Shown piece by piece: positions 12,230 through 23,200 of a stretch of 64,000 nt of DNA (its first letter is position 1; each line of letters starts with the position of its first letter). Both the position numbers and the translations under genes were made by a program. The notes under the pieces were generated by a model that made no database searches, was not told where the DNA came from, and saw only the letters and a program-made list of their open reading frames with translations. Source of the stretch: Torreya grandis (lineage: Eukaryota; Streptophyta; Pinopsida; Cupressales; Taxaceae); the NCBI GenBank assembly GCA_037957365.1, contig JARHVA010004807.1, positions 434,001 through 498,000 of the forward strand. The letters are read 5' to 3'.

Positions 12230-13118
12230 TCGGTGTTGTGTTATACATCATGATCACCCTCAAGAACTTTATGAATTTAATGAAGTAATTGTGGGAGGAC
12301 ACTATGCTAGAGAGGCTACCATCCATAAAGTTCTATTGGCTAGATTATGGTGGCCTACTCTCTTTAAATATGTTAAAGCATATGTTAGGTGGTATGATAT
12401 ATGCCAGCACATGGAAAAACCTAACCATAGAGATGCCATGCCTTTACAACCAATACCTTCTTAGGAACCATCCGAGTAATGGGCCATTAATTTTATTGGC
12501 TCCATCACTCTAGCTAGATGAAGAATAGGATCCCGGTATATCATTTTGGCAACTGAGTACCTTACACATTATGCTGAAGCTAAACCAATAAAAGACTATA
12601 TTGCTACCACTATTATGCATTTCATCTGGGAGAATATCATCACCAAGTCTGGATGCCCACTAAGTTTCACTAGTGATCATGGTACCCATTTCTTTATTAA
12701 AATAATTTATATATTACTAAATAAATTCAAGATTGCACACCACAAAATGATGTCATACCATCCTCAAGCTAATAGCACTACTGAGGCCTTCAAAAAAATC
12801 ATAGGCACCAATTTGATGACGATTTTTAATATTCGCCAAACTAACTGGGATGATAGGGTGTCTGTGGTACTATGGGCTTACCAAACAACCAACAAGCAAC
12901 TAAATAAAAGCATACCTTTCAATTTGGTCTATGGCAAGGAGGTAGTCTTACTGGTTGAGTTTTTGGTACTATCTTTATGTGTAACATGTGTAGGATAATT
13001 AGATGAGGAGGCATCATTTAAATCATGCTTAGATGCTTTAGTAAAACTTGATGAAGCTCAGTTCCTTGCTTATTGGAGTCAGGATGTAGAAAAATGCAAA
13101 CGAAAGGCATGACATGAC
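12230..13118 (+). pseudogene. Element F integrase, N-terminal and core part
   Basis: The integrase inserts the DNA copy into the genome. The zinc finger reads IVGGHYAREA...WWPTLF...YDICQ; the position of the first Cys of the CxxC pair holds Tyr. In the core, the first catalytic Asp is replaced by Asn (INFIGSI, codon 12489-12491), while the second (TSDHGTHF, codon 12675-12677) and the Glu (TTEAFKKII, codon 12783-12785) remain. The frame is open from 12546 to 12998. The C-terminal part is cut at 13118 by element D and continues at 19765. Confidence 0.85.
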
Positions 13119-14215
13119 TGTTGACGGAGTGGATTCAACTCGGGGCAGGAGGCTAAGCTCCCGCCTTTCCACACACAATAATGGAAACTCCCCTCTCGCC
13201 TGTGGGACCGGAAAAGCTGGAAGGGAGAGTCTCTAGATAAGGGCTAGCTCCCTCTGATGTATCTTTTAGGCCCTGTTTCTCCTACTACTAACAAATAAAA
13301 TGAAAAAGGGGGGGTGGGATGAAAAGAGAGAGAGATGCTGAAAATAGAACCTAAGCCTAAAAATGAAAAGGTGATACACCAGAAAAGTTTGATCCACTCA
13401 GGCCTAAACATACACTTTTCACCAGGAAGAAATGCCCATACACTTCATCTAACATGGGAAACTCTTCTATTTTACAATAACTACCAAAGGTGCTCTACGA
13501 CAAACTTAGGCAACCTAAGAGAGTGGATCCTTTTCAAATGAGAAATTTTACAATATTTAGAAAGAGGAAGAGAACTTGGTGCTTCCTGAGAAAGATTTTG
13601 GCGCTCTTTTTCAAGTGGCCCATGTGCGTTCTGAACCTTGGGAAGAGGAAGCCGTTTGATTGTCAGCTCATGCTTTGACTTTGGCATCCCAACCTTAATG
13701 AGGAAAAGCAAGTCATGCCTTTTCTCTACGAACAAGCTGCTCCCTTCAAGGCATTTATGTGGCTTGTCTGCTTAATAAATGCAAACTGGAGGAAACAAGT
13801 TGTGCCGCTTACTGTTTGCATCATTTGGTTGTCCATCTAGCAAGTGATGTTCCAACTGCAAGAAGAAATCCCTGAATTGATATCTCCTCTCACCACTTGG
13901 ATGCTTTGTCTCTTTCTGCACCTTGTCTTCTTCCTACTTTGTCTCTTTCTGCTCCTTAAGCCCACAGGGGTGATCTTCTGGCAGGTCACTGCATTCCTTG
14001 GGCTCTTTTCATGGTTGGCACTCAGGCAATTCAAAAGCAAAAGACTATTTCACTATCTTAAAATTGACGTCTGTGCACCTGTCATCGCTTTAAAAATAAT
14101 GGCTAATCTATCTCCTTGAAATTGATGGTTTTTGGGACGTCACCATCCTTGGCAATTTTTTGCAGGCTTTTTCTGTGGATTTCTTCTCGCAGACTTTTCC
14201 CTCAAACAATTTTCC

Positions 14216-14363
14216 CGTGGACAAAAAGTCCACGAGAATGGTCTCAGTCTTTTTGTCCTTTCGCCTTAAAGTTTGTTTCTTTTGGGTTTCTTGCTCACGG
14301 CCTTTTTCAAATTCCTTCAGACTTTTTGTCTAAAGGAAATCCTTCGGACAAAAAATCCGAAGG
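14216..14363. repeat. Cluster of three short stem-loops in the D LTR
   Basis: Perfect or near-perfect inverted repeats with A- or T-run loops: CGTGGAC-aaaaa-GTCCACG at 14216-14234, an imperfect one around a TTTTT loop at 14311-14340, and CCTTCGGA-caaaaaa-TCCGAAGG at 14341-14363. The right LTR keeps altered versions near 18860-19020. Confidence 0.75.
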
Positions 14364-14509
14364 GTTTCATGACTTTGCCTTAACAAAATTTTGAAAGATC
14401 TTAGCCGCTTCTTTGCGACCTCTTTGAAGTGCTCCCTGCCCTCCGTAAGGGCTCTTGAACCTGGAAACTACCCTCCACAAGGGCACTTGTCCTTTGGCTT
14501 TGGGATGCT

Positions 14510-14845
14510 CCCTTGAACCAAGCTGTTGAACTGACTGATTGAACCAAAAATGGTTCAACGATTCAACACTGCGTGCCACTCCTTATTGAACCAAGCCTTT
14601 GAACTGTTAGCTTGAACCAACCGTTGAACTAATTCATTGAACCGGTTCAACGGTTCAAATATATGTTGAACCAAGGCATCGAACTGTTTGATTGAACCAA
14701 GGAGTTGAACCAACACATTGAACCTGTTGATTGAACCAAGGCATTGAACCAAGCAATGAACCAAGGCATTGAACTTGAGCGATGAACTTGTCAATTGAAC
14801 CAAGGTGTTGAACCAAGGCATTGAACCAGTTCAATGGTTCAACGA
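14510..14845. repeat. TTGAACC minisatellite, left D LTR
   Basis: The heptamer TTGAACC, usually followed by AAGGCA or AAGC, recurs about twenty times at irregular spacing, with reverse copies GGTTCAA next to some of them, as at 14640-14660. Reading frames across it are repeats and not genes. Confidence 0.9.
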
Positions 14846-15535
14846 TGCCAACCTTCCTTGCAAATTTCTTTAGACAAGAGCCCGAAGAAGCCTTGTAAAA
14901 CCTATCACTCTCTGAACTGATTCTTCATGTGCCAAAAGACTAACCTATAGAGTCCATAGAAATAGACCTGCAGAGTCCGTAGAAATTCCTGGACTTGTGC
15001 AAAATCAAAAAATGAAATGTTCTAGAATAGCAGGAGAAGAAAGGGACTGATTTTTGGCCTGTTGGGCAAAAAATGGTCAACAAATTGGTGACTCCCAAGG
15101 AAAGCATGCCTGCTATGCTTAGAGACCAGTTGCCTTGTAGTCCATTGGGCACGAAGTCAGAATGTAGCTTTAAAAGAGTTAGCAACTGCCTTGATAGATC
15201 CAGGAATCAAACATGAAGCCTTTTACCCCAGACAAAAGGGAAAACACACACAAGACTAAAAACACTACTTGTGCAAACTGCACTTAGGGAAAGCAAGAAA
15301 AGAAAACCGAAAGCAAACTACTATATACAGCTAACCAAGATGTTTGCCTCCCTCTTGGATCAAAGGGAAAACTTCTGAAGTCCCCTTCTTGGCAAGAAGA
15401 CTTATGGTGCCAAACAAGTGGCTGAATGAAGTGGAGACTTGGTGACCTACTCCTCTTGCATGTCCCCTAGATTGGCTGGTATCTGAGTGGATCAGATTCA
15501 AACATACTTCCAACATATACGTACTCTATTTTTTC

Positions 15536-17317
15536 TTAGAATCTTGTTGAATGTTGGTCCTTCATGCTGGTGCATTTCACCAAGAAATCAATGGTTGTTG
15601 GCTCATCACCATAAGCCCTTTGATCTGCATAGTCCCTCTGCAATGCATCATGGTTTGACTCGTTTCCTTTTGCTTTGTTGGAGATCCTGTCAAACTCATC
15701 CTCTATTCCCTCTTGGCCTTCTTGAAGAAGGGTGACTGTTGTGATGTCTAAAATGGACTCACAAAATGATTGCTCATCCCATAGAACATCGCCTCTTTGT
15801 TCAAAGCTTTCTTCTTCAAGGCCTTCCTCAAAGAAGATAGACCTCTCTTTTTCCTCCTCAAAAATTAGGATCTTTAGATTTTCAAAGATATTCTCCTGAT
15901 CCTCCTCCAACCCAAGCTCCCTGGCATAATAGTCCTCCTCATCGAAATAACAAGGAAGTTCATCAAACAAAGGGGAAGAGAGCTCACCATGCTTATGTTC
16001 CTCCTCATGTTGCTGGAACATCTACATGTATGCACGCCCTGTGTCTTCTCCATTGCTGATGAGGTCTTCACAAGGAGCATCAATGATGATTTCTTCTTTA
16101 TTGTCGCTCATGATAGCCTCCTGGAAAATTGCAGATTGGGTCTTTTGCTCCTCACTCGCCTCTTGCAAAACATGTTCCTCCTTGAGAAGGGGTGAAGTGG
16201 AAAAACCATGTGGAAGAGGAGGCAGTGCTTGAGCTAGAATCGAATGATTCTCCTCCTTCCACTTGATCAGCACTTCATCTATATCAGGTGTGGCCTGATA
16301 GCTCTCTTGGAAGTGTGTAGATGGGGTGTTTTCAGACATAGAATGTGCCATTGGGTCTGAACCATCCATCACATGTTGGCTGAGGAATCTCTCTCTGGAT
16401 TCCAACTCTGTAATTTTTTTGGCCATATCCTCTTGGAAGAGCCTTTCCTGGAGGTCACTAGCATCATCATGAGTAGGATCAGCCTCATCTTCTTCAAGGT
16501 TTTGAGCAAAACCTTTCTTCTCCTCCTTCTTGCCCCATGATTCTACTATTTTCTTCCAGTTTAGGATCTCAGAATTAAAATTTTGCTCCTGTGAACAGGC
16601 GGCAAATTTGTTTTCTCCAAGGTCCTGGGGCTCCTCCACAAGGTCTGGAAGTTCTATCTCTCTTTCACGAAGCAGCCTCATCTTAGCCTCTAAATCTTCA
16701 ATTTGCTTGGCTAGATTATCCTGAAAGAGTCTTTCTTGGAGGTCACCAACATCATTATGATGAGTAGGAGCAGTTTTGAGAGAGATGTGCTGGTTCATAA
16801 TGTTCCCCCCAAAGGAAGATTCACAATCTAAGGAATTTAGAAGGTTCATCTCCATAGGGGGTTGTCTTAGTTCCTTTTGATGCTGGAAGGCTAGGCGCAC
16901 GGGGTCAAGAGTAGGGTTGATTGATGCATCGGATGAGCCAGAATGAGCAAGTGCCATCTGGTAGAAAGGATTTGGTGCACAAGAGGGGGATTTCTTTAAG
17001 ATAGGAGGGGGCGCACAAGGCTGACTACCTTGAATGAATGGATTCCTCTATTTTGCTACCTCCTCCTCCATGGATTGCAAGGCCTGAGCTTGCCTGAACA
17101 AACACACCTCTTTGTACATCAGTGCCTGTTGATAATCATACTGCTCATCCAGTATGTCGATTTCCTTTACTTGCTTCTCAAACTCTAACACCACCTCCCT
17201 TATCGTTGAAGGGCAACTAGGAGAGCTGCTTGAGGGGATTGCATAAAGATCCTGAGCTTGATCGAAGTCATATGAAGGAATATAAGGTCCATGATTTTGT
17301 GTAAAGGAATTATACAT
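15536..17317 (-). pseudogene. Element D acidic coiled-coil protein, near-intact, unknown family
   Basis: One frame runs from an ATG at 17317 to a stop at 15536 (594 codons) and is broken only by two TAG codons, at 17048-17050 and directly after the residue encoded at 16022-16026; both could be CAG-to-TAG changes. The first 89 residues are Tyr/Pro/Ser-rich and then helical. The 311-codon middle stretch (start 16957) has a duplicated block LQERLFQ-(D/E)-(N/D)-(L/M)-AK at its residues 73-95 and 169-192, a KKIVESWGKKEE block at 135-146, and IKWKEEN...LPPLP at 231-249. The last 161 residues are very rich in Glu and Asp. No Cys-His knuckle, protease or RT signature is present. The same blocks occur in element E on the + strand. 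I do not recognise the family; a structural or packaging role for a non-autonomous element is only a guess. Confidence 0.75.
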
Positions 17318-17467
17318 ATAAAAATGTGATTTTTGATGGCACTAAGCTGCATAACCAGCTGATCAACTCGGAGTCACCATTGGTGTTGATGCAAAATCCT
17401 CCAAAGGCTGGTTGGTTGAAGAACACACCAAAAATTATTTAGCTCTTTAGACAAAACTTGTCCTAGT

Positions 17468-17492
17468 TGGTCCCACTGGGCGTCCCAAAAAT
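17468..17492 (-). promoter_or_regulatory. PBS-like site of element D
   Basis: On the minus strand the bases after the LTR end read TTTTTGGGACGCCCAGTGGG and continue with ACC. Element E has the closely similar TTTTTAGCATGCTCGGTGGG at the same place after its 5' LTR. The shared site supports a common primer tRNA, which I cannot name with certainty. Confidence 0.7.
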
Positions 17493-18085
17493 TGTTGATG
17501 CAGTGGATTGCACCCAGGGCAGGAGGCTAAGCTCCCACCTTTCCACACGCAATAATGGAAACTCCCCTCTTGCCTATGGGACTGGTGAAGCTGGAGGGGA
17601 GAGTCTCTAGATAAGGGCTAGCTCCCTCTGATGTATCTTTTAGGCCATGGTTTCTCCTACTACTAACAAATAAAATGAAAAAGGGGGGGTGGGATGAAAA
17701 GAGAGAAAGAGATGCTGAAAATAGAACCTAAGCCTAAAAATGAAAAGGTGATATACAAAAAAAGTTTGATCCACTCAGGCCTTAACATACACTTTTCACC
17801 AGGAAGAAATGCCCATACGCTTCATCTGACGTGGGAAACTCTTCTGTTTCAGTGAGTCAGGGGTCCGTAGAGATACAGGGAGGAAGGAACTACCAAAGGT
17901 GCTCTGCGACACACTTAGGCAACCTATTCACATGCACCTATATTCCTATTGTGGACACTTCTGGCAGACCTACAAAAAAGAGACTTCACAATGCACTAGA
18001 CATGTTGTAATCGATTTGCAAAAAGCATGAAAGATAATGACTTAACACAAAAGAAGAACATAGACATATACTTTAAAGTGCAAGT

Positions 18086-18095
18086 CTATATAGAG
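18086..18095 (-). promoter_or_regulatory. Candidate TATA box of element D
   Basis: On the minus strand the sequence reads CTATATAGA within the right LTR, upstream of the interior. Position and sequence fit a core promoter; it is absent from the left LTR because of a deletion. Confidence 0.5.
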
Positions 18096-19162
18096 GTAAA
18101 AATGCTAAGCCCTAATTCAAGGTAAAATTTGGCAGCTTTGCCTTACAAGCCCAAGAGATTTTTGGGCAGATTTTTGCCTTAAGGCTAAGAGAGTGGATCC
18201 TTTTCAAATGAGAAGTTTTATAATATATAGAAAGAGGAAGAGAACTTGGTGCTTCCTGGGAAAGATTTTGGTGCTCTTTTTCAAGTGTCCCATGTGCGTT
18301 CTGAACTTTGGGAAGAGGAAGCCGTCTAATTATCAGCTTCCACTTTGACTTTGGCATCCCAACCTTAATGAGGAAAAGCAAGTTGTGCCTTTTCTATGTG
18401 AATAAACTGCTCCCTTCAAGTCATTTGTGCGGCTTGTCTACTTATAAATGTAAACTAGAGGAAACAAGTTGCGCCACTTAATGTTTACATCATTTGGTTG
18501 TCCATCTGGCAAGCAATGTTCCAACTGTAGGAATAAATCCCTAAATTGATATCTCCTCTAGCCACTTGGATGCTTTGTCTCTTTATGCACCTTGTCTTCT
18601 TCTTGCTTTGTCTCTTTCTGCTCCTTTAGCCCTCGGGGGTGATCTTCTAGTGGGTCGCTACATTCCTTGGGCTCTTTTCATGGTTGGCACTCAGGCAATT
18701 CAAAAGCAAATAGCTATTTCATTGTCTTAAAATTGACGTCTACGCACCCGTCATCGCTTTAAAAACAACGGCTAATCTATCTCCTTGAAATTGACAGTTT
18801 TTTGGACGTCACCGTCCTTGGCAAATTTCTATGGGCTTTTTCTGCGGGATTCTTCCCGCGGACTTTTCCCACGGACAAAAACTTTGAGAGAATTATCTCA
18901 GTCTTTTTGTCCTTTCGCCTTAAAGTTCTTTTCTTTCGGGTTTCTTGCTCATGGCCTTTTTCGAATTCCTTCAAAATTTTTGTTTGAAGGAAATCCTTTA
19001 GACAAAAATTTTGAAGGGTTTCATGACTTTGCCTTAATAAAATTTTGAAAGATCTTAGCCGCTTCTTTGTGGCCTCTTTGAAGTGCTCCCTGCCCTCCAC
19101 AAGGGCTCTTGAACCCAAAAATTGCCCTCTGCAAGGGCACTTGTCCTTCGGCTTTGGGACGC

Positions 19163-19525
19163 TCCATTGAACCAAGCCATTAAACTAACTGATCGAACCA
19201 AAAATGGTTCAACGGTTCAACACTGCGTGCCACTCCTTATTGAACCAAGCCTTTGAACCGTTCGCTTGAACCAACCGTTGAACCAATTCGTTGAACCAGT
19301 TCAACGGTTCAAACATTTGTTGAACCAAGGCATCAAACCATTTGATTGAACAAAGGCATTGAACCAATGTGTTGAACCTACCGATTGAACCAAGGCGTTG
19401 AACCAAGCGATGAACCAAGGCCGATTGAACCAAGGCATTGAACTTGAGCGATGAACTTGCCGATTAAACCAAGGTGTTGAACCAAGGCATTGAACTAGTA
19501 AAATGGTTCAATGGTTCAATGATGC
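19163..19525. repeat. TTGAACC minisatellite, right D LTR
   Basis: This is the counterpart of the array at 14510-14845, with the same heptamer and some unit gains and losses (for example an extra GATGAACCAAGG run near 19405). Confidence 0.9.
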
Positions 19526-19764
19526 CAACCTTCCTTGTGAATTTCTGTAGACAAGAGCCCAAAGAAGCCTTGTAAAACCTAGCACTCTTTGCGCTGATTC
19601 TTCATGCACCAAAAGACTAACTTGCAAAGTCCATAGAAATAGACCTGCAGAGTCCGTAGAAATTCCTGGACTTATGCAAAATCAGAACATGAAATTGCCT
19701 AGAATAGCAGGGGAAGAAGGGGAATGATTTTTGGCCTGTTGGGCAAAAAATGATCAACAATGAC

Positions 19765-19975
19765 CAACACTTAAAGCACAAAACTTTTACTCTATGCATG
19801 AAAGTCCTACTATATAACTCCAAGTTTGTGCACCATCCTAGAAAAATTTAAATTCATTGGGATGGTCCTTTCATCATTTATAGCATTCGACCTATTAGAG
19901 CATTTTGATTACAAAGGTTGGATGGCCAATCCCTTCCTAGGCATTATAATGGAAGTCAACTCTAACTAATTTCAC
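19765..19975 (+). pseudogene. Element F integrase, C-terminal part resumed after D
   Basis: After the ATGAC duplication the frame continues where it stopped at 13118: LKHKTFTLCMKVLLYNSKF, then HWDGPFIIYSIRP and LQRLDGQSLPRHYNGSQL. This is the usual C-terminal region of Tat-like integrases (K-F-x-G-K/W-x-GPF pattern). It proves that D interrupted a single F copy. Confidence 0.85.
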
Positions 19976-20137
19976 TTCTGAATAGTTGAAATATTATAAT
20001 CAATAAGGCTTTTACCATTAGTTTAGGATTTCTTGTTTTTAATAAAAGTACTGCCTTTATTGCATGTAAATGTTTCTTAATGTAATTTTTGTTAATGTTT
20101 TATTTTTCATTTCATAAAGGACCATGACTCATTTTAA

Positions 20138-20155
20138 TGTGGGGGAAAAAGAAAT
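20138..20155 (+). promoter_or_regulatory. Probable polypurine tract of element F
   Basis: GTGGGGGAAAAAGAAA follows GGACCATGACTCATTTTAAT. Element G has a similar arrangement (a GGGACAAG word, then TTTGGGAAAG) right before its 3' LTR. No clear TG start follows, so the 3' LTR of F is eroded or replaced. Confidence 0.5.
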
Positions 20156-20182
20156 CAAAAATCTTAAGGTGCACAAATTGCA

Positions 20183-20270
20183 TAGGCACGCAAAGTATTT
20201 AGGCATGCAAAGTTCTCAGAATGCAAGGAACCTAGGCACGCAAAGTGTTAAGGGTGCACAAGTTATTTAA
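20183..20270. repeat. 16-17 bp minisatellite with GGCACGCAAAG core
   Basis: Four to five units such as GGCACGCAAAGTATTTA and GGCATGCAAAGTTCTCA follow the purine tract. Units with a GGCACAAAAG core also occur near the start of the 5' LTR of F at about 5425-5460, so this may be the start of the eroded 3' LTR. Confidence 0.7.
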
Positions 20271-23200
20271 GGTACATGAACTAAAAAGCATAAGGATAGG
20301 GTGTTCCCACCATTAGTTTAAATTTTGAAAGACAATTGTCTTCCACAGCAAGGAAAGTGCATAACACAATTGTCATCCACTCCGAAAGAAGGCACGAGAT
20401 TGGACGTGCCATTAATGCATAAAGAATAGTTATGGAAAGAAGTGTGCCAATGGTGTGACGTGAAAAAACAAAATAAAAAAAAGGAAATAACTGAATTTAA
20501 GAAAAAACTAAAAAGAAATAAATATTTAAAAAAAAACAAAAAAAAATAGAGAAAATTTTGAAAAAGAAAGAAAAGACTACGCCTTTTTCCATCTTGATAT
20601 AGAATATGAAAAAAATAATTAAGAGGAGAAAAGAGGGAAGAGGAGGGGTATAACACACAAAGGAGAAGAGGCATTGGTAGAGGTTGAGAGGAAGCAGAAT
20701 GAGTACAAAAAGAACAACCAAATAGGTTGTTAGGTAGGGATTTTGTTCATACATAAAACTCAATTTCTATGTGTTTGTTTTAGATATCTATTAGGCATTG
20801 AATTAATTTGGCAAGAAAGCATAACTAGGCATCCCAAAATAGATAAGTATATGCTAAAACTAGACCTAAGCATTGACCTTCACTCAATATACTTATACAT
20901 AACAGATCTGAAAAAAGAAAGGTGTGTGTGTGTGTGTTTTTGATAGGTTGACTTATTTGATCTATATGTGGCGATCTAAACATCATGTTATGGATAGTGT
21001 CACCTCATTTATTAGTTGTACATATTAGAATATTAATCTACCCATCCTTGTATGTATTAGTTGAATGATTGGGTGGGCTAAACGAAATATTAACTAACCT
21101 AAGGCACAAATATATGACTGTTGGACATAATCACTTTCCAAACTATTTAATATTTAGTTAATGGCATATGGTCGCATCGATTGTATGACTATTTATTTCA
21201 TAATAGCAATGTTCATTCCATATAATAGTTATGCTTGTGATGATTGTCAGCAAATGATTGAATATTCAGTGTTCATTCCATATAATGGAGCATCGACTAT
21301 ATGATTGTTTAATCCATAATATGACTATATGACTGTTTATTCCATAATGGTCGCATTGACTCATTCCTAAAGGGTAGTTTTGGTCTTGCCTGAGTTCAGT
21401 CTCATATAACTAAAAGACAAATTCATTGACTTGAATATTTAACCAATTCTCTTTAAGCACATACTCAGTGAAATATCTTACTGCAACATTTTTTTAATAA
21501 TTGGTTACTTATATAATTTATATTTAAAATTATTATCACTTATATATGACGATTTGTATTTATACACCTGTATCCTATAAATAATTCATGGAAGGCGTAA
21601 AGATAGGTAAGGGGATTCTGAACAGTAAAGTATATAGCTAACATAGTTAATGAGATAATTTGAATAATAAATTAAACCGGTCGACCCCTTTTATATTGAG
21701 CAATAATTTGTTTAGTTGATGCGTGTGGAAATTAACATTCCATCTTGAAAACTAATTTGGCATCCAGGCATACTCGTGCCAGTCCCTTTCTGATAATAAA
21801 AAGGAATTAATATGTTTGAATCTGGTATATGTTTGATAAGTTGTGTCATGTATGAGTTATACCATAAAGGAGTATGTATAAAAGATATGTGAAATCTCTT
21901 ATTTTTAGTCTCAACATTTAGTTTCATTTAGATGCCTTCTTTTATTCTATGGAGAATCTCTTTGTTATGTGTCATTTAGAGTATGTAAATGGATTAAGAA
22001 TAAAAGAATATAATAAATACCATGATAATTGGGTGTGGAATATACTTAGACGTTGGGTTAATCAATTATGCTAGTAGTACGAACTGATTATTATTTAATT
22101 AGAATACCCTTAAATATAGTGAATATTTATACTAAGGTAATTAAGATGCAAATTACACCATTATGATGTAATAATATACATAAATAGAACATAAGGTGTG
22201 TGTGTGTGTGAAATATACTCATAGAAAGGAAAATCGGTAAATATTCTTGTATACCTCTAATATCAATCTAATAAAGTGGTTTATATCAAATAAGGTATGA
22301 GTACAAGTAAATGGGAATACCAGTCATAATGTTGAAGTAGATATCCATAAATTAGACTAATTGATCCATAACATAACAAATTACTAATGTAGTTATTAAA
22401 ACTGCAGGTCATATGTGGGGTATTTTGTTAACTAGGTTAATTACATCTTCATGAACAAATGCTAATGTAGAGGATATTACTCATATGATTTGACACAGAT
22501 TGTTAATAGAAATTAATTCATTCAACATATAACTAAGATTATGAGACAATTGACATCTTTGAACCATAGTTGTATGTATATTGTTAAACATATTTATATT
22601 TACGGGCAACATTGCTAGCTAAATAATCTAAGAGTATTAGGAAAATATAACATATATGGATTGGTCATGGGATCCAAGAATTGAGAAATTGTGTCAACAT
22701 AATTATAGATTCCTAACCTAGCATTTAAAGATAGAATCATGTTAGCACAAAATTTAGTTAAGCTATGGACTTTTACTTTTAAAAGATAACTAGTTGTTTG
22801 AATAGAAGCTTATGTGTTCATGTATTTATGACTAATTTATTATGACCAATTATGGAGAATTAGTAGTTACGTCTTAAAACACTAGACTATGATAATATGG
22901 GTTATCACAGGGTGTAGTATGTTTAGAAATTAATTGTAGAAATTAGAAACTACATATAAATGTATATTTTACCCAGGTGATATAAACTGCAATCATTATT
23001 TCTAGTATGGGATGGATAATAATGTGAGATTCATTCATACGTTTGATGGAATAAATGTATGGTTTTTTATTACTCCTATGCTTAGCATGTATGTGTTATG
23101 ATTGCTAGTAACGCGTAAATTATATGAATCTTTTAGGTATATTATATTAACCAATCTTGCATTGTTGATACCGAGTAAAGAGTGAGATGGATTTCACTGG

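Larger units (their letters stand above)
13119..15082 (-). mobile_element. Element D left LTR (3' LTR with respect to its transcript)
   Basis: This 1964-base LTR matches 17493-19759 but lacks about 258 bases that lie at 17926-18184 in the right copy, including the TATA-like box. It contains a TTGAACC minisatellite at 14510-14845 and several stem-loops at 14216-14363. Confidence 0.9.
13119..19759 (-). mobile_element. Element D: non-autonomous LTR retrotransposon, minus strand
   Basis: Both ends are exact: the element starts TGTTGACGG at 13119, ends ATCAACA at 19759, and is flanked by ATGAC at 13114-13118 and 19760-19764. Two long direct repeats (13119-15082 and 17493-19759) are the LTRs. The PBS-like site next to the right LTR shows that transcription ran right to left. 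The 2410-base interior encodes one acidic protein of unknown family and no protease, RT, RNase H or integrase, so the element must have depended on an autonomous partner. It sits inside the integrase of element F. Confidence 0.92.
17493..19759 (-). mobile_element. Element D right LTR (5' LTR with respect to its transcript)
   Basis: The 2267-base full-length LTR starts at TGTTGATG and ends ATCAACA on the + strand. Read on the minus strand it carries, in order, the TTGAACC minisatellite, the stem-loop region, a TATA-like box near 18086-18095 and then the PBS side. Divergence from the left LTR is clearly higher than between the LTRs of element C, so D is older than C. Confidence 0.9.
5302..20150 (+). 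mobile_element. Gypsy element F (Tat/Athila-like), interrupted by element D
   Basis: The order gag, protease, RT, RNase H, integrase on the + strand, with a PBS-like site before and a purine tract after, marks one gypsy element. No chromodomain follows the integrase. After subtracting D (6641 bases plus a 5-base duplication) the element is about 8.2 kb up to its purine tract. The 3' LTR is not securely recognised. Confidence 0.75.

Noticed and set aside
14555..14821. Minus-strand 88-codon open stretch with repeated FNxLVQ words
   Set aside because: It is the translated TTGAACC minisatellite; the right D LTR has a shorter, shifted version, and no other coding evidence exists.
14510..14845. 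TTGAACC/GGTTCAA array as heat shock elements
   Set aside because: Heat shock elements need GAA and TTC two bases apart; here the spacing is four or irregular.
20318..20763. Minus-strand hydrophobic open stretches that could suggest membrane segments
   Set aside because: The + strand is A-rich here, so the antisense is Phe/Leu-rich by composition; no start context or motif supports a gene.
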